This document shows, one piece after another, positions 28,901-36,665 of a stretch of DNA of 64,000 nt (within the stretch, counting starts at the first letter, position 1; every line of letters begins with the position of its first letter). The translations under genes were made by a program, and so were the position numbers. The DNA lies in NCBI RefSeq assembly GCF_022513585.1, contig NZ_JAKWBF010000001.1:351176-415175 (forward strand), read 5' to 3'. This stretch comes from Gordonia gummivorans (lineage in GTDB: Bacteria > Actinomycetota > Actinomycetes > Mycobacteriales > Mycobacteriaceae). The notes under the pieces are model-generated. The model was not told where the DNA came from. It searched no databases and saw only the letters and a list, made by a program, of their open reading frames with translations.

Positions 28901-29832
28901 CCACCACCGCCGGGCCAGGCAAGCCGGTCGGTGGACTCGCGGTCGCCGAGCCCGGCCCGGGTGGGGAGCCCATCGAGCCGCGAGAGGTCAACCCCGACAT
29001 CCCCTTCGAGATCTCTGCGGTGGCTGCGCGGGCGCTCGACGGAAGTCGCGGCATCCGGACCGCCGCCACCGTTCAGCACGTGCTCGACCAGGCGACGGTG
29101 CTCGACCTCAACACCGACATGCTGCCGGCCATCCGCGACGACGCCACCGAGCCGGTCGCGATGGCGTCCCGGACCACCGAGCAGGACGATCCCGCGCACA
29201 AGAAGCGCAACGTCGGTCTGCTCGTCGGTGCCGGCCTGCTCGCCCTGTTCCTGGTCATCGCGCTGATCGTGTGGGCCTCCAACATCTTTGGCGGCGGGGG
29301 CGAATCCTCGGATATCGACTCCATCCTGACCACCTCCGCACCCCCGTCGGCCTCGGCGCCGCCCGCGGGTCCGGGCCCGGCGGCACAAGGTGCGCCCGTC
29401 GCGCTGCAATCGGTCACCGTGCAGGACTTCTCCAGTCAGCCGCCGGACCCGTCGACCAACGTCAACAACGTCATCACCGGTGCTGCTCCCCCGTGGAAGA
29501 CCGATCCGTACATGCGCTCACCGGCGTTCGGAGGTCTCAAGAACGGCTTGGGACTGCTCTTCGACGTGGGCGGATCGAAAGCCGTCAAGACGGTCACAAT
29601 CCGGACTGCGACACCGGGTTTCACCGTCTCCATCCGGACGTCGCCGAGTGCGAATCCGACCTTCGCTCAGACCACCGAGGTGGCCACCGGCAACGTCAAC
29701 CGGCCGACGACCACCATCACCATCCCCAACCCGCAGGCAAGTCCGTACCTCATGGTCTGGATCACCTCACTACCGCAGAACTCACAGGGCCGCTACCAGG
29801 CCGAGGTCGCCCAGGTGTCGATGACGGCCTGA
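25903..29832 (+). CDS. murJ: MurJ lipid II flippase fused to a pseudokinase and extracellular domain
   Basis: A 1309-residue protein homologous to mycobacterial MviN (Rv3910). Residues 1–125 are proline/arginine-rich and disordered. Residues 126–650 form the 14-helix MurJ flippase (SSILRTSGSIALATL, LTSRITGFVRTVLV, LPNMIAEVVLGAVL) that moves lipid II across the membrane. Residues about 800–1065 are a kinase-like domain (GAVVAGGRYRLLDHHGG) lacking the catalytic HRD and DFG motifs, hence a pseudokinase. A single helix (about 1102–1125) leads to an extracellular domain (about 1130–1309) of discoidin/carbohydrate-binding type. In mycobacteria PknB phosphorylates the pseudokinase, which recruits FhaA. 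It starts by ATGA overlap with the DUF6049 gene and is followed without a gap by a convergent gene. Confidence 0.95.
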   Translation: MTEDRKNPGMSPDPRNRPRPPSGRPTPPDRAMPQRIEPQRNGPQRNESQRTGPRPGTPARGAAPLAGPIGEQPPIAGRSQPPRRPSPPERRAPLPEQPAGHERPAAAVTSDDEPASSTGLARDSDSSILRTSGSIALATLTSRITGFVRTVLVLAMLGPAVASAFQAAYVLPNMIAEVVLGAVLTAIVIPVLVRAEAEDPDGGRSFINRIFTLTVVTLGAATVIALIAAPLLTYLNVGNGEVNRPLTTALAYLLLPEILFYGLSALFIAILNMKGFFKPGAWAPVLNNIVQISTLVLYALMPGTITLNPVRMTDPQLLVLGIGTTLGVVMQASILLPWLRRAGVHLRLEWGLDDRLRRFGNMALAIVIYVAILQVGLVITYRIASSATASGISVYATHWQLLQLPYGVLGVTILTAIMPRLSRNAAADDTRAVVDDLSLATRLTMVALVPVVAYMTFFGPALGVAVFNFGKFSADDASQLGSVLAWGAFTLIPYAMTLVQLRVFYAREDAWTPTLMVLGITAIKVGASYLGPVLFDDPDLVVRWLALSNGLGYLVGAIVGHFLLKRRLGNVHLRGVTRTTVVTLAVSIAVAALVWLVATLSGLHMLIEHLAKFGSLLYLAFTAAIVLGVTYALLAAFRVPDVVAIGMAVRRLLGRFIPSLAPPPVPQQESAATITVQFPRVTDDESLPYSGQVQVLRRFDRGTATWQSYSVHSGGATGYRDAPRLQNDPRPAAPPRDMRYRRKGVRRVSDSEVDTTASDPAASHPIPTDPPGPDAAPRNDSDPRAESSPAPAPRPRGPRLVPGAVVAGGRYRLLDHHGGTRGLQFWRALDVNLDRNVALTFVDAEQLAPPPERGVAVKASDQGPQAVLSRTLRLGQVNSDGVARVLDVVRGSSGGIVVAEWVEGSSLADVAASGPSPIGAARAVRSLAAAAELAHRSGGALSIDHPNRIRISHEGNAVLAFPGTLAGDDKASDVRGLGAVLYALLLNRWPLDAESGSRLTTTAGPGKPVGGLAVAEPGPGGEPIEPREVNPDIPFEISAVAARALDGSRGIRTAATVQHVLDQATVLDLNTDMLPAIRDDATEPVAMASRTTEQDDPAHKKRNVGLLVGAGLLALFLVIALIVWASNIFGGGGESSDIDSILTTSAPPSASAPPAGPGPAAQGAPVALQSVTVQDFSSQPPDPSTNVNNVITGAAPPWKTDPYMRSPAFGGLKNGLGLLFDVGGSKAVKTVTIRTATPGFTVSIRTSPSANPTFAQTTEVATGNVNRPTTTITIPNPQASPYLMVWITSLPQNSQGRYQAEVAQVSMTA

Positions 29833-30867
29833 TCACCTCGGCCGCGAATTACGCATCTCCTCAACGGATTTGCGCGTGAAGCCGGTGACGATGTCCAGGA
29901 TCTCCCGGTAGGACGCCGTCCCGCGCCGTGCGACCGTCCCGTGACTGCTGCCCGGCGCGACCACGAGCCGGCCGAGTCCCCCGGCCGCCACAACCGCACT
30001 GATGTATCGCGTCGACAGCACGGCCGGCACCAGACGGTCGCTGTCGCCGTGCACCGCGATCACCGGCACCTGCGGATCGATGAGCGCGATCGGGTCGACG
30101 GCGCGGTACCGTTCGGGAACCTGCTCGGGTGTTCCGCCCATCAGCGCGACGATACGACTGTTGCCGTGTTCCGCGGCGAACGCCATGGCCAGCGGGGCCG
30201 ACACCGACACCACTCGAGCGGGCCGGAAACGCGGCGTGCTGCCCAGTTCATGACTGACAGTCCGGTTGCCGGACAACCGATGTCGACATGCCAACCAGGT
30301 GGCGAGCTGTCCGCCGGAACTGTAGCCGAGAATCACGGTCTCGGCGAGATCGAGTTGCGGCCGGGTGCGCGCAAGGTCGACGAGACCGTTCACCGCGTCG
30401 GCCGCGTCGGTGAACGTCGTCGGCCACCCGCCGCCGGAACCCACCCGACGGAACTCGATGTTGTAGACCGCAAAGCCGCGTCGTACGAGATCGATGGCGA
30501 AGGGACGCATCATCGTGAGGTCGTACTCGGCCTTCCATGATCCACCGTGGACGAGGATCACGAGAGGGACCGATCGCGATGGATGCTTGCCGTCCGGCAG
30601 GTACAGATCGGCGAAATTCTGGGCCGGGTCACCCGCTCGACGCGTTCGATAGGGGAGTCGGGTCACACTGTAGCCCTTGACCGCTCGCGTTTCGGGTGCC
30701 GCCGCGAGCGCCGTCGGCTCCGGCGATCTCCCATCCGCGATCGGTGCACCCATCAGCGGGCCGGCGAACTCGGGCGGTGGGGATGGGTCGGACGAACACC
30801 CGGCGATGAGCGCTGCCGATGCCGAGACAGCAATCAGCGCGACGCGTACGTCACGCCACGTTCTCAT
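29833..30867 (-). CDS. lipoprotein alpha/beta hydrolase
   Basis: A 344-residue predicted lipoprotein: lipobox LIAGC at about residues 19–23, acylated on the cysteine. The mature part is an alpha/beta hydrolase of the BD-FAE/carboxylesterase type: oxyanion motif HGGSW, nucleophile GYSSGGQLA, acid HGDSDRLVP, and histidine GSSHGTV. It probably cleaves an ester outside the cytoplasmic membrane; the substrate is unknown. TAGCAT ends eight bases before the ATG on the minus strand (30881–30876), a leaderless arrangement. Its stop codon abuts the murJ stop with no intervening base. It opens the accessory block that separates murJ from sigM here. Confidence 0.88.
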   Translation of the reverse strand: MRTWRDVRVALIAVSASAALIAGCSSDPSPPPEFAGPLMGAPIADGRSPEPTALAAAPETRAVKGYSVTRLPYRTRRAGDPAQNFADLYLPDGKHPSRSVPLVILVHGGSWKAEYDLTMMRPFAIDLVRRGFAVYNIEFRRVGSGGGWPTTFTDAADAVNGLVDLARTRPQLDLAETVILGYSSGGQLATWLACRHRLSGNRTVSHELGSTPRFRPARVVSVSAPLAMAFAAEHGNSRIVALMGGTPEQVPERYRAVDPIALIDPQVPVIAVHGDSDRLVPAVLSTRYISAVVAAGGLGRLVVAPGSSHGTVARRGTASYREILDIVTGFTRKSVEEMRNSRPR

Positions 30868-30921
30868 GCGCAGGGATGCTACGCCGGGTCGCGGCCACGT
30901 CGGGTGCAGTTGCGCGAGTCC

Positions 30922-31869
30922 TCACCGAATCTTCACTGTGTCGTGCTCCGCGCGGGAGCTTGACACCTCGTCGGGGTCGGGGGCCGTCCATCCGGGCGGA
31001 CCGAACAGGTACCCAAGCCGATTGCGAAAGCCTCTCGTGTGTCGGACATCTCGAAGGATCGCCGCATACTCGTGGGTCTGCAGACGCCAGATGTTGTAGG
31101 TGTCGATCGGCTTGGTGAGTCCATAGGTGGGACGCTGCGCCTCGGCGGTGAAGGTGCCGAACATGCGGTCCCAGATGATGAAGGTGCCGCCGTAGTTGCG
31201 GTCGAGGTAGTCGGCGTCACTGCCGTGGTGCACGCGGTGATGCGACGGTGTGTTGAAGACGAATTCAATAGGTCGCCAGAGCTTTCCGATGCGCTCCGTG
31301 TGAATCCAGAACTGGTAGACCAGATTCAGAGAGTACACACCGAACACCACGGCGGGTGGAATCCCGAGCAAGGGGAGGGGCAACCACATCACCAGTCCTG
31401 CACTGTTGTTCCACTTCTGCCGCAGGGCCGTCGTGAAGTTGAAGTACTCGCTTGAGTGATGGGCCTGGTGCGTCGCCCAGATCAGTCGGACACGATGCGC
31501 CATCCGATGTTCCCAATAGAACAGGAAGTCGAGCGCGACGAAGGCCACCACCCACGTCCACCACGTCGTCGCCGACAGTTGCCACGGCGCGAGGTAGGCG
31601 AAAATCGCGGAGTAGGCGAGGAGCCCAAGGGCCTTCCACCCTGCGCTGGTCGCGATGGAGACGAGCCCCATCTGCAGGCTCGCCCGCGAGTCACGCCAGT
31701 TGTAAGTGCCGGCCGCGGACGACTCGCGCACCTCTCGCTGCGACGGCCGCTGCGTCTCGGTGTGCTCGAGCTTGGCGGCGGCCACCCATTCCAGTACCAC
31801 CATCGTCACGAAGAACGGGATCGCGACAACTGTCGGTTCTCGCATCGCTTCGGGCAGAAAGTCCAGCAT
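30922..31869 (-). CDS. sterol desaturase/fatty acid hydroxylase-family protein
   Basis: A 315-residue integral membrane di-iron protein. The histidine boxes are all present: HRMAH, HQAHHSS and HHRVHHG, in the spacing of the sterol desaturase/fatty acid hydroxylase superfamily, within four or five hydrophobic segments. It is likely to hydroxylate or desaturate a lipid using O2. A GAGGAG Shine–Dalgarno precedes the ATG. It is divergent from a TetR gene, and two inverted repeats in the 64-base gap suggest that regulator controls it. Confidence 0.9.
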   Translation of the reverse strand: MLDFLPEAMREPTVVAIPFFVTMVVLEWVAAAKLEHTETQRPSQREVRESSAAGTYNWRDSRASLQMGLVSIATSAGWKALGLLAYSAIFAYLAPWQLSATTWWTWVVAFVALDFLFYWEHRMAHRVRLIWATHQAHHSSEYFNFTTALRQKWNNSAGLVMWLPLPLLGIPPAVVFGVYSLNLVYQFWIHTERIGKLWRPIEFVFNTPSHHRVHHGSDADYLDRNYGGTFIIWDRMFGTFTAEAQRPTYGLTKPIDTYNIWRLQTHEYAAILRDVRHTRGFRNRLGYLFGPPGWTAPDPDEVSSSRAEHDTVKIR

Positions 31870-31887
31870 GTCGGCTCCTCACGGTTC

Positions 31888-31911
31888 ATCTGACACGAGA
31901 TCGGGTCAGAT
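31888..31911. promoter_or_regulatory. operator-like inverted repeat 1
   Basis: ATCTGAC (31888–31894) and GTCAGAT (31905–31911) form perfect 7-bp arms around a 10-base spacer, between the desaturase gene and the divergent TetR gene. Confidence 0.65.
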
Positions 31912-31919
31912 AGCCAATT

Positions 31920-31941
31920 TCTGACACGATAGCATGTCAGA
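31920..31941. promoter_or_regulatory. operator-like inverted repeat 2 over the TetR start codon
   Basis: TCTGACA (31920–31926) and TGTCAGA (31935–31941), a perfect inverted repeat with an 8-base spacer. It shares the TCTGAC core with the first repeat and spans the TetR ATG at 31934, suggesting autoregulation. Confidence 0.7.
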
Positions 31942-32674
31942 TGCGTCCGGTCTATCGTCGGACGCGGCCGACAACGGAAAGAGGGTCGTGAGCGAAACCG
32001 AGGGTCGACGGTATGGAGGAGCCGACGCGGACCTCCGCCGCGAGCGTCGCCGCGCGGAGCTGATCTCCGCGGGACTCGAATTGTTCGGAACCCACGGCTT
32101 CCGCGCCGTTTCGGTGAAGCGGGTGTGCGACCACGCCGGTCTCACCCAGCGCTACTTCTACGAATCCTTCGCCGACCGCTCGGCGTTGCTGGCCGGCGTC
32201 TACGAGGACTGCGTCACCTTCGCACGATCACAGGTCATGGAGGTCGCGACGCCACTGTTGCCGGCCGACGGCGGGGGAGTGGCCACCACGGACGTCCCCG
32301 TTGTAGCCCGTGCCACCCTGGGCGCGTTCATCACCGCGCTCGCCGAGAATCCCCATCGGGCCCGCGTCATGTTGGTCGAGGTGGTGGGTGTCGACGAGGA
32401 TCTGGAACGATTGCGCCTCAACGCAATTCACGGTTGGGCGGACCTCATCATCCTGCTCGCGAGGGGCGGTGTCCCCGCAGCGGCCAGTCAGCGTTTGGCC
32501 GCGATCGCCCTGGTCGGCGCCATCACCCAGCTCCTCGTGGACTGGTACACGAGTCACACCCAGGGCTTCGGCCCCGACGACACCGCCGACGCGTCGCTGT
32601 TCGACCTCACAGCCATTCGCGATGTCGGGGTTGAGCTGTTCATCGATGCGCACGCACGCTGGCTGGCACCATGA
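31934..32674 (+). CDS. TetR-family regulator of the desaturase cluster
   Basis: A 246-residue TetR-type repressor. After a 40-residue acidic/basic N-terminal extension, the helix–turn–helix is at about residues 55–85: FRAVSVKRVCDHAGLTQRYFYESF. The C-terminal helical domain would bind an effector. The ATG at 31934 sits inside an inverted repeat, and a sister repeat lies nearer the divergent desaturase gene. A GTG at 31988 inside the frame would give a shorter form starting at VSETEGRR. The DUF2834 and MpaB-type genes follow on the same strand and may be in the same regulon. Confidence 0.88.
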   Translation: MSDASGLSSDAADNGKRVVSETEGRRYGGADADLRRERRRAELISAGLELFGTHGFRAVSVKRVCDHAGLTQRYFYESFADRSALLAGVYEDCVTFARSQVMEVATPLLPADGGGVATTDVPVVARATLGAFITALAENPHRARVMLVEVVGVDEDLERLRLNAIHGWADLIILLARGGVPAAASQRLAAIALVGAITQLLVDWYTSHTQGFGPDDTADASLFDLTAIRDVGVELFIDAHARWLAP

Positions 32675-32705
32675 CGCCCGACGCAACCACCCACCAGGAG
32701 GACCG

Positions 32706-33065
32706 ATGACCACGCAGACCGACACCCCATCACCGTGGCGCGAACGCTCACTACTGATCGTGTTCCTCTCCGCGTTCGTCACCCAGAACGCCATCGCCAT
32801 ACCTTACGTCCGCGAGAACGGCTGGCGATCGGTCGGCGACTTCTTCGGCGGAGACATCCTCAAGACCACACCCGGCCGCTTCGCGATGGTCGACCTGACC
32901 TACGTTGTGATCGCCTTCCACCTGTGGGCGGTCGTCGAGGCCAAGAAGCTCCGCATTCTGCGGTGGTGGCTGGCGTCGCTGGTGCTGACGTTCGGCGTGG
33001 GGATCGCGACCGCCATTCCCTTCTTCCTGCTGGTACGCGGCCGCGCGGCTGCGGGTGGTCGTTGA
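32706..33065 (+). CDS. DUF2834 small membrane protein
   Basis: A 119-residue protein with three predicted membrane helices (LLIVFLSAFVTQNAIAI, MVDLTYVVIAFHLWAVVEA, WLASLVLTFGVGIATAIPFFLL). The arrangement and the motif GRFAMVDLTYVVIAFHLW fit DUF2834, a family of unknown function often encoded beside oxidoreductases. A strong CCAGGAGG Shine–Dalgarno lies eight bases before the ATG at 32706. It begins 31 bases after the TetR gene and may be cotranscribed with it. Confidence 0.82.
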   Translation: MTTQTDTPSPWRERSLLIVFLSAFVTQNAIAIPYVRENGWRSVGDFFGGDILKTTPGRFAMVDLTYVVIAFHLWAVVEAKKLRILRWWLASLVLTFGVGIATAIPFFLLVRGRAAAGGR

Positions 33066-33138
33066 CAGTGTGCCGATAGCACCGCATACTCGAGGTATCT
33101 GGTTACAGACGTAGTCAGATTGAGTGTTGGGGGAGACC

Positions 33139-33993
33139 ATGGCGCAAGACACCCACCGGATGTCGCGGGTCGAGATGGATCACATCGACAGCAGGCTGTT
33201 TGCGAAGTCGCTGCTGTCGATGGGACAGACGATGAGTACGGCGAACGTCATCATGCAACTCGCCAATCCCGCCATCGGCTACGGAGTCGCACACAGCACG
33301 GTCGAGAGTGGACGCCTCGATCTGCATCCGATCAAGCGTGGGCGCACGACGGCGTCGTACCTCGCGGTGGCCGCGATGGGTAGTGCCGACGACCGACGGC
33401 GATTTCGGCAGGCGGTGAATCGTCAACACGCACAGGTCCGTTCGGTCGACGACAGTCCCGTCGAGTACAACGCGATGGATCCGCGGCTCCAATTGTGGGT
33501 CGCGGCATGCCTGTACCTCGGCTGGGAAGACATCTACGAGCGTGTGCGCGGACCACTGCGCGGCGCACAGCGCGAGGAGTTCTACCAGCAGGGCAAGGTC
33601 TGCGGAACCACTCTGCAGATGCCGGCCGAACTCTGGCCTGTCGATCGCGACGCGTTCGAGACGTACTGGAACGAGCAGACGGCCAACCTCCACATCGACG
33701 ACGAGATCCGCGAATTCCTGCTCGGCATAGCCAATTTCGGGTACGCACCACGCTGGGTGCAGAAGCGCTACGGACCGGTGAAGTACCGTCGTACCATCGG
33801 CTACCTACCGGAACCCTTCCGGGACGCCATGGGTGTCGATTGGTCGACGGCCGATCAACGGTGGTTCGACAGCTACGTCGGCAAGCTCGTCAAACGCGAG
33901 CGTCGCAAACCATTGTGGTTGGCACAGTTGATCTTCCGACTGTTCCTGTGGGACACCCGAGTACGCAACCGGCTGGGGATCCCGTTGGTCTGA
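33139..33993 (+). CDS. oxygenase MpaB-family protein (DUF2236)
   Basis: A 284-residue all-helical protein of the MpaB/DUF2236 (latex-clearing-type) family. The central segment MDPRLQLWVAACLYLGWEDIYERVRG and the preceding RRRFRQAVNRQHAQVRSVDD carry the conserved histidine and acidic residues of this haem-associated family. Members include oxygenases acting on terpenoids and rubber; this one's substrate is unknown. The ATG at 33139 has GGGGGAGA six bases upstream; a GTG at 33124 is less likely. Near the desaturase, it suggests lipid or terpenoid oxidation in this cluster. Confidence 0.8.
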   Translation: MAQDTHRMSRVEMDHIDSRLFAKSLLSMGQTMSTANVIMQLANPAIGYGVAHSTVESGRLDLHPIKRGRTTASYLAVAAMGSADDRRRFRQAVNRQHAQVRSVDDSPVEYNAMDPRLQLWVAACLYLGWEDIYERVRGPLRGAQREEFYQQGKVCGTTLQMPAELWPVDRDAFETYWNEQTANLHIDDEIREFLLGIANFGYAPRWVQKRYGPVKYRRTIGYLPEPFRDAMGVDWSTADQRWFDSYVGKLVKRERRKPLWLAQLIFRLFLWDTRVRNRLGIPLV

Positions 33994-34012
33994 TCCGCCC
34001 CTCCGCTCCACC

Positions 34013-34696
34013 TCACTTCGGCGCCGTCAACAGCGTGAACATCACCTCGGCGCGCACGACGAACCCGAGGTGCTCATAGAGCCGGATGGCATTGGTGTTG
34101 TCGCTCGCGACGTGCAAGAACGGTGTCCGCCCGCGAGCGCGAATCCGGTTGCACAGCAGTATTATCAGACTACCCGCCAAACCCTGACCCCGGAACTGCG
34201 GATCGGAACACACGGCACTGATCTCGGTCCATCCGGGCACCAGCAGGCGTTCGCCACCCATCGCGACGAGCCGACCATGGCGGCGAATACCGAGGTAGGT
34301 GCCGAGTTCGATGGTCCGTTCGGCGAAGGGTCCGGGTCGCGTGCGTCCGACCAAATCCAGCATGTCGAGTACGTCGGACGCTCCGAGTTCGGCTGCCTCC
34401 TCGTCGGATTCGAGGTCGAGCATGTGCTCGGCCACCATCTGAACGCCGGGCATGCTCAGTCGAACATGCCAGTCGGGCGGCGGGTTCACCGGCACTACGG
34501 GGAGAAACAGGGAGCCGCCGGGACCGACGAGTTCGCATGCGTCGGCCCAATCCTGCTGGGTCGGATCCAACGGCAACGCTGCGATCGGGTTGACGTCCGC
34601 CGGATACCGCAGCGCCCGACCACGACGCTCGGCAACATGGGCGTGCGGGCCGGACAGTGCCGCATACGCCGGGTTGTCCAACGGGTTCGTGTCCAC
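34013..34696 (-). CDS. GNAT-family N-acetyltransferase
   Basis: A 227-residue protein with a C-terminal GNAT domain: VCSDPQFRGQGLAGSLIILLC is the acetyl-CoA pyrophosphate loop (R/QxxGxG/A), followed by FLHVASDNTNAIRLYEHLGFV, the usual motif B. The N-terminal half (DTNPLDNPAYAALSGPHAHV) resembles FR47-type acetyltransferases. The acceptor is unknown. I set the start at the GTG at 34696, where TACCGT ends six bases upstream on the minus strand; the frame is open to 34825 but that region overlaps the next gene. Confidence 0.88.
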   Translation of the reverse strand: MDTNPLDNPAYAALSGPHAHVAERRGRALRYPADVNPIAALPLDPTQQDWADACELVGPGGSLFLPVVPVNPPPDWHVRLSMPGVQMVAEHMLDLESDEEAAELGASDVLDMLDLVGRTRPGPFAERTIELGTYLGIRRHGRLVAMGGERLLVPGWTEISAVCSDPQFRGQGLAGSLIILLCNRIRARGRTPFLHVASDNTNAIRLYEHLGFVVRAEVMFTLLTAPK

Positions 34697-34721
34697 GCGA
34701 CGACGGTACCGCCATGGCCGG

Positions 34722-35288
34722 TCAGACAACGGACACTTGGTCTCCACGGATCTCGATACCGTTGCGCTCCAACGCCTTGGCGACCATCTTGTCGAGCAGC
34801 TCGAGGTGGTACGCCATAACCGCATCGTCTGGGTTGCCCTGCACCGACTCGACCACGGACGCGCGATAGGCGGTCGCCGTCGCAGAGAAAGAGGCCGCCT
34901 CGGCCGGCGTTGGTTTGCGGGCCCGCAGGCTCACCGTCGTCACCCAGGCCACCAGGAGCACCGCGATGACCGCGCAGGCAATCGCGAGGGCCGTCTTGGG
35001 CTCGGCCATTTCGTCGTAGCTCTTGGCACCACCGTTGGTGAAGATGCAACTGTCACCAGGGCTCATGGTCTCCCCGTCGCACGACGGCGCTCCCGGGTGC
35101 ATTCCCCACCACCCCAGCCAGAACAGGCCGAGCACGGCAACGGTCAGGCTGCCCCACCACCAGGCGAGGTTCGACGCTCGTGCGCGCTGCGGCCAGGTGA
35201 TCCACTCACCGACCTTCTTCTGCGTGTTGTCAGACACTGCCGTAATCTGCTTGGTGGTAAGGTGTTTCGCCGGATCCGTCATCGTCAT
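34722..35288 (-). CDS. two-helix membrane protein of unknown function
   Basis: A 188-residue protein I do not recognise. Two predicted membrane helices (NLAWWWGSLTVAVLGLFWLGWW and ALAIACAVIAVLLVAWVTTV) flank an external loop of about 35 residues with two cysteines (PSCDGE, DSCIFT), probably disulphide-bonded. The N- and C-terminal soluble parts are cytoplasmic; the C-terminal 65 residues are charged and helical. Similar proteins occur in mycolata. It is 25 bases upstream of the GNAT gene on the same strand. No regulatory site is obvious in the 105 bases upstream. Confidence 0.78.
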   Translation of the reverse strand: MTMTDPAKHLTTKQITAVSDNTQKKVGEWITWPQRARASNLAWWWGSLTVAVLGLFWLGWWGMHPGAPSCDGETMSPGDSCIFTNGGAKSYDEMAEPKTALAIACAVIAVLLVAWVTTVSLRARKPTPAEAASFSATATAYRASVVESVQGNPDDAVMAYHLELLDKMVAKALERNGIEIRGDQVSVV

Positions 35289-35393
35289 CTGATTCCCCCT
35301 GTTCGGTGACGACCGTCGCAGGTCGCGGTTCCGCGCTGAGAATACCCACGGTTACAGTTGGTGCCGGGCGTTGTTGTTCAGTTTGAATGACAT

Positions 35394-36665
35394 TCAGGCC
35401 GACCCGGCGAGCACGCGCTCGACAAGTGCGACGGCGTTGGCCACACCGTCCTCTCGCGCGAGGTGATCGGCCAACTCTCTTGCACGAAACCGATACTCGG
35501 CACCCTTGTCGTCGGACAACGCCGACAATGCCGCGGCCAGATTGTCGCGGGTGGCCGAGGTTCGGGGAATCGGCTCGGGCGCACAGCCGAGTCGATGCAA
35601 GCGCAGCGCCCAGAACGGTTGGTCCATGATCCCGGGTAGCGCGACGCTGGGGATGCCCGCCCGTAGAGTCGCGGCGGTTGTACCTGCGCCGCAGTGATGG
35701 ATCGCGGCCGAGACACGCGGAAGCAACCAGCTATGAGGAACATCGTCGATCGTCAGCACATCCGGATCATCCGAGCCTCCATCGAGATTCGCCCATCCGC
35801 GATTAACGAGGCCGCGACGTCCCGCTGCGCGTAGGGCCGCTCTAACCATGTCGCTGATTTCGCTCCCATCGCTCAGCGCGGTGCTACCCAGGCCGACGTA
35901 GACCGGTGGCGGGCCGTCCTCGAGGAAGGACGCCAATTCGGCCGGTGGCTGATACTCCGAATCATCGTCCGGCCACCAGTATCCGGTGATGTGAACGCTC
36001 TCCGGCCAGTCTCGGGGTCGTGCGACGACGGACTCACTGAAGCCGCAGAGTTGGATCCACTCACGCTTGCGCTTCTGCACACTGCTTCGCGATTGGTCCG
36101 GCAATCCCAGCGATGCCCGTAGATCGTCCACCAGAGGCGCAAACACGCGCTCACCGGCTGCGCCCAATCGCCAGGCCGTACGGTTACCGAAGCGCCCGAA
36201 CGACCTGGTACCGAGTGCCGGGGGAGCGAAATCGCCTGTCGGGTAGGCAGGCTGCAGCATCAGCGCTGCGCTCCGGACACCGCAGGCTTGGGCCGCATGC
36301 CATCCGAGCAGACCGCCGACGGGCCCTTCACACAGGACGAGGTCGGCATCGGCGGACGCCTTCGCCATGGCTTCTCCGACGCCCACCAGATCTCGTCGCA
36401 TGCCCGCCAACGCGTCCTTTGTCGGTCGCATTCGAGGACCGTCGACCATCGCTTGTCCGTACTCTGAAGCACGCGTGTCACTCTCGGTGTCACGCGGCAA
36501 GAGTCGGAACTCGAGTCCAGCATCGGTGACCATCTGCTCGTACGGGTGCTGCGCCGCTACAGATACATCCGCGCCGAGGTCGCCTTGCAGACCCGCGGCC
36601 AGACCGATGATGGGCGCGACGTCGCCGCGGGTCCCGAAGGCCAGGATTGTGACACGTGGGCTCAT
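35394..36665 (-). CDS. GT1-family glycosyltransferase (sterol/macrolide-type)
   Basis: A 423-residue GT-B glycosyltransferase of the UDP-glycosyltransferase family. The N-terminal domain begins with RVTILAFGTRGDVAPIIGLA, the GTRGDV signature of sterol 3-beta-glucosyltransferase and antibiotic (macrolide, glycopeptide) glycosyltransferases. The donor-binding domain has VYVGLGSTAL and HHCGAGTTAATLRAGIPSVALP, followed by DQPFWALRLHRLG. It probably glycosylates a hydrophobic small molecule. Its ATG overlaps the stop of the upstream TetR gene (ATGA), so the pair form an operon controlled from the palindrome at 37299–37330. Confidence 0.9.
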   Translation of the reverse strand: MSPRVTILAFGTRGDVAPIIGLAAGLQGDLGADVSVAAQHPYEQMVTDAGLEFRLLPRDTESDTRASEYGQAMVDGPRMRPTKDALAGMRRDLVGVGEAMAKASADADLVLCEGPVGGLLGWHAAQACGVRSAALMLQPAYPTGDFAPPALGTRSFGRFGNRTAWRLGAAGERVFAPLVDDLRASLGLPDQSRSSVQKRKREWIQLCGFSESVVARPRDWPESVHITGYWWPDDDSEYQPPAELASFLEDGPPPVYVGLGSTALSDGSEISDMVRAALRAAGRRGLVNRGWANLDGGSDDPDVLTIDDVPHSWLLPRVSAAIHHCGAGTTAATLRAGIPSVALPGIMDQPFWALRLHRLGCAPEPIPRTSATRDNLAAALSALSDDKGAEYRFRARELADHLAREDGVANAVALVERVLAGSA

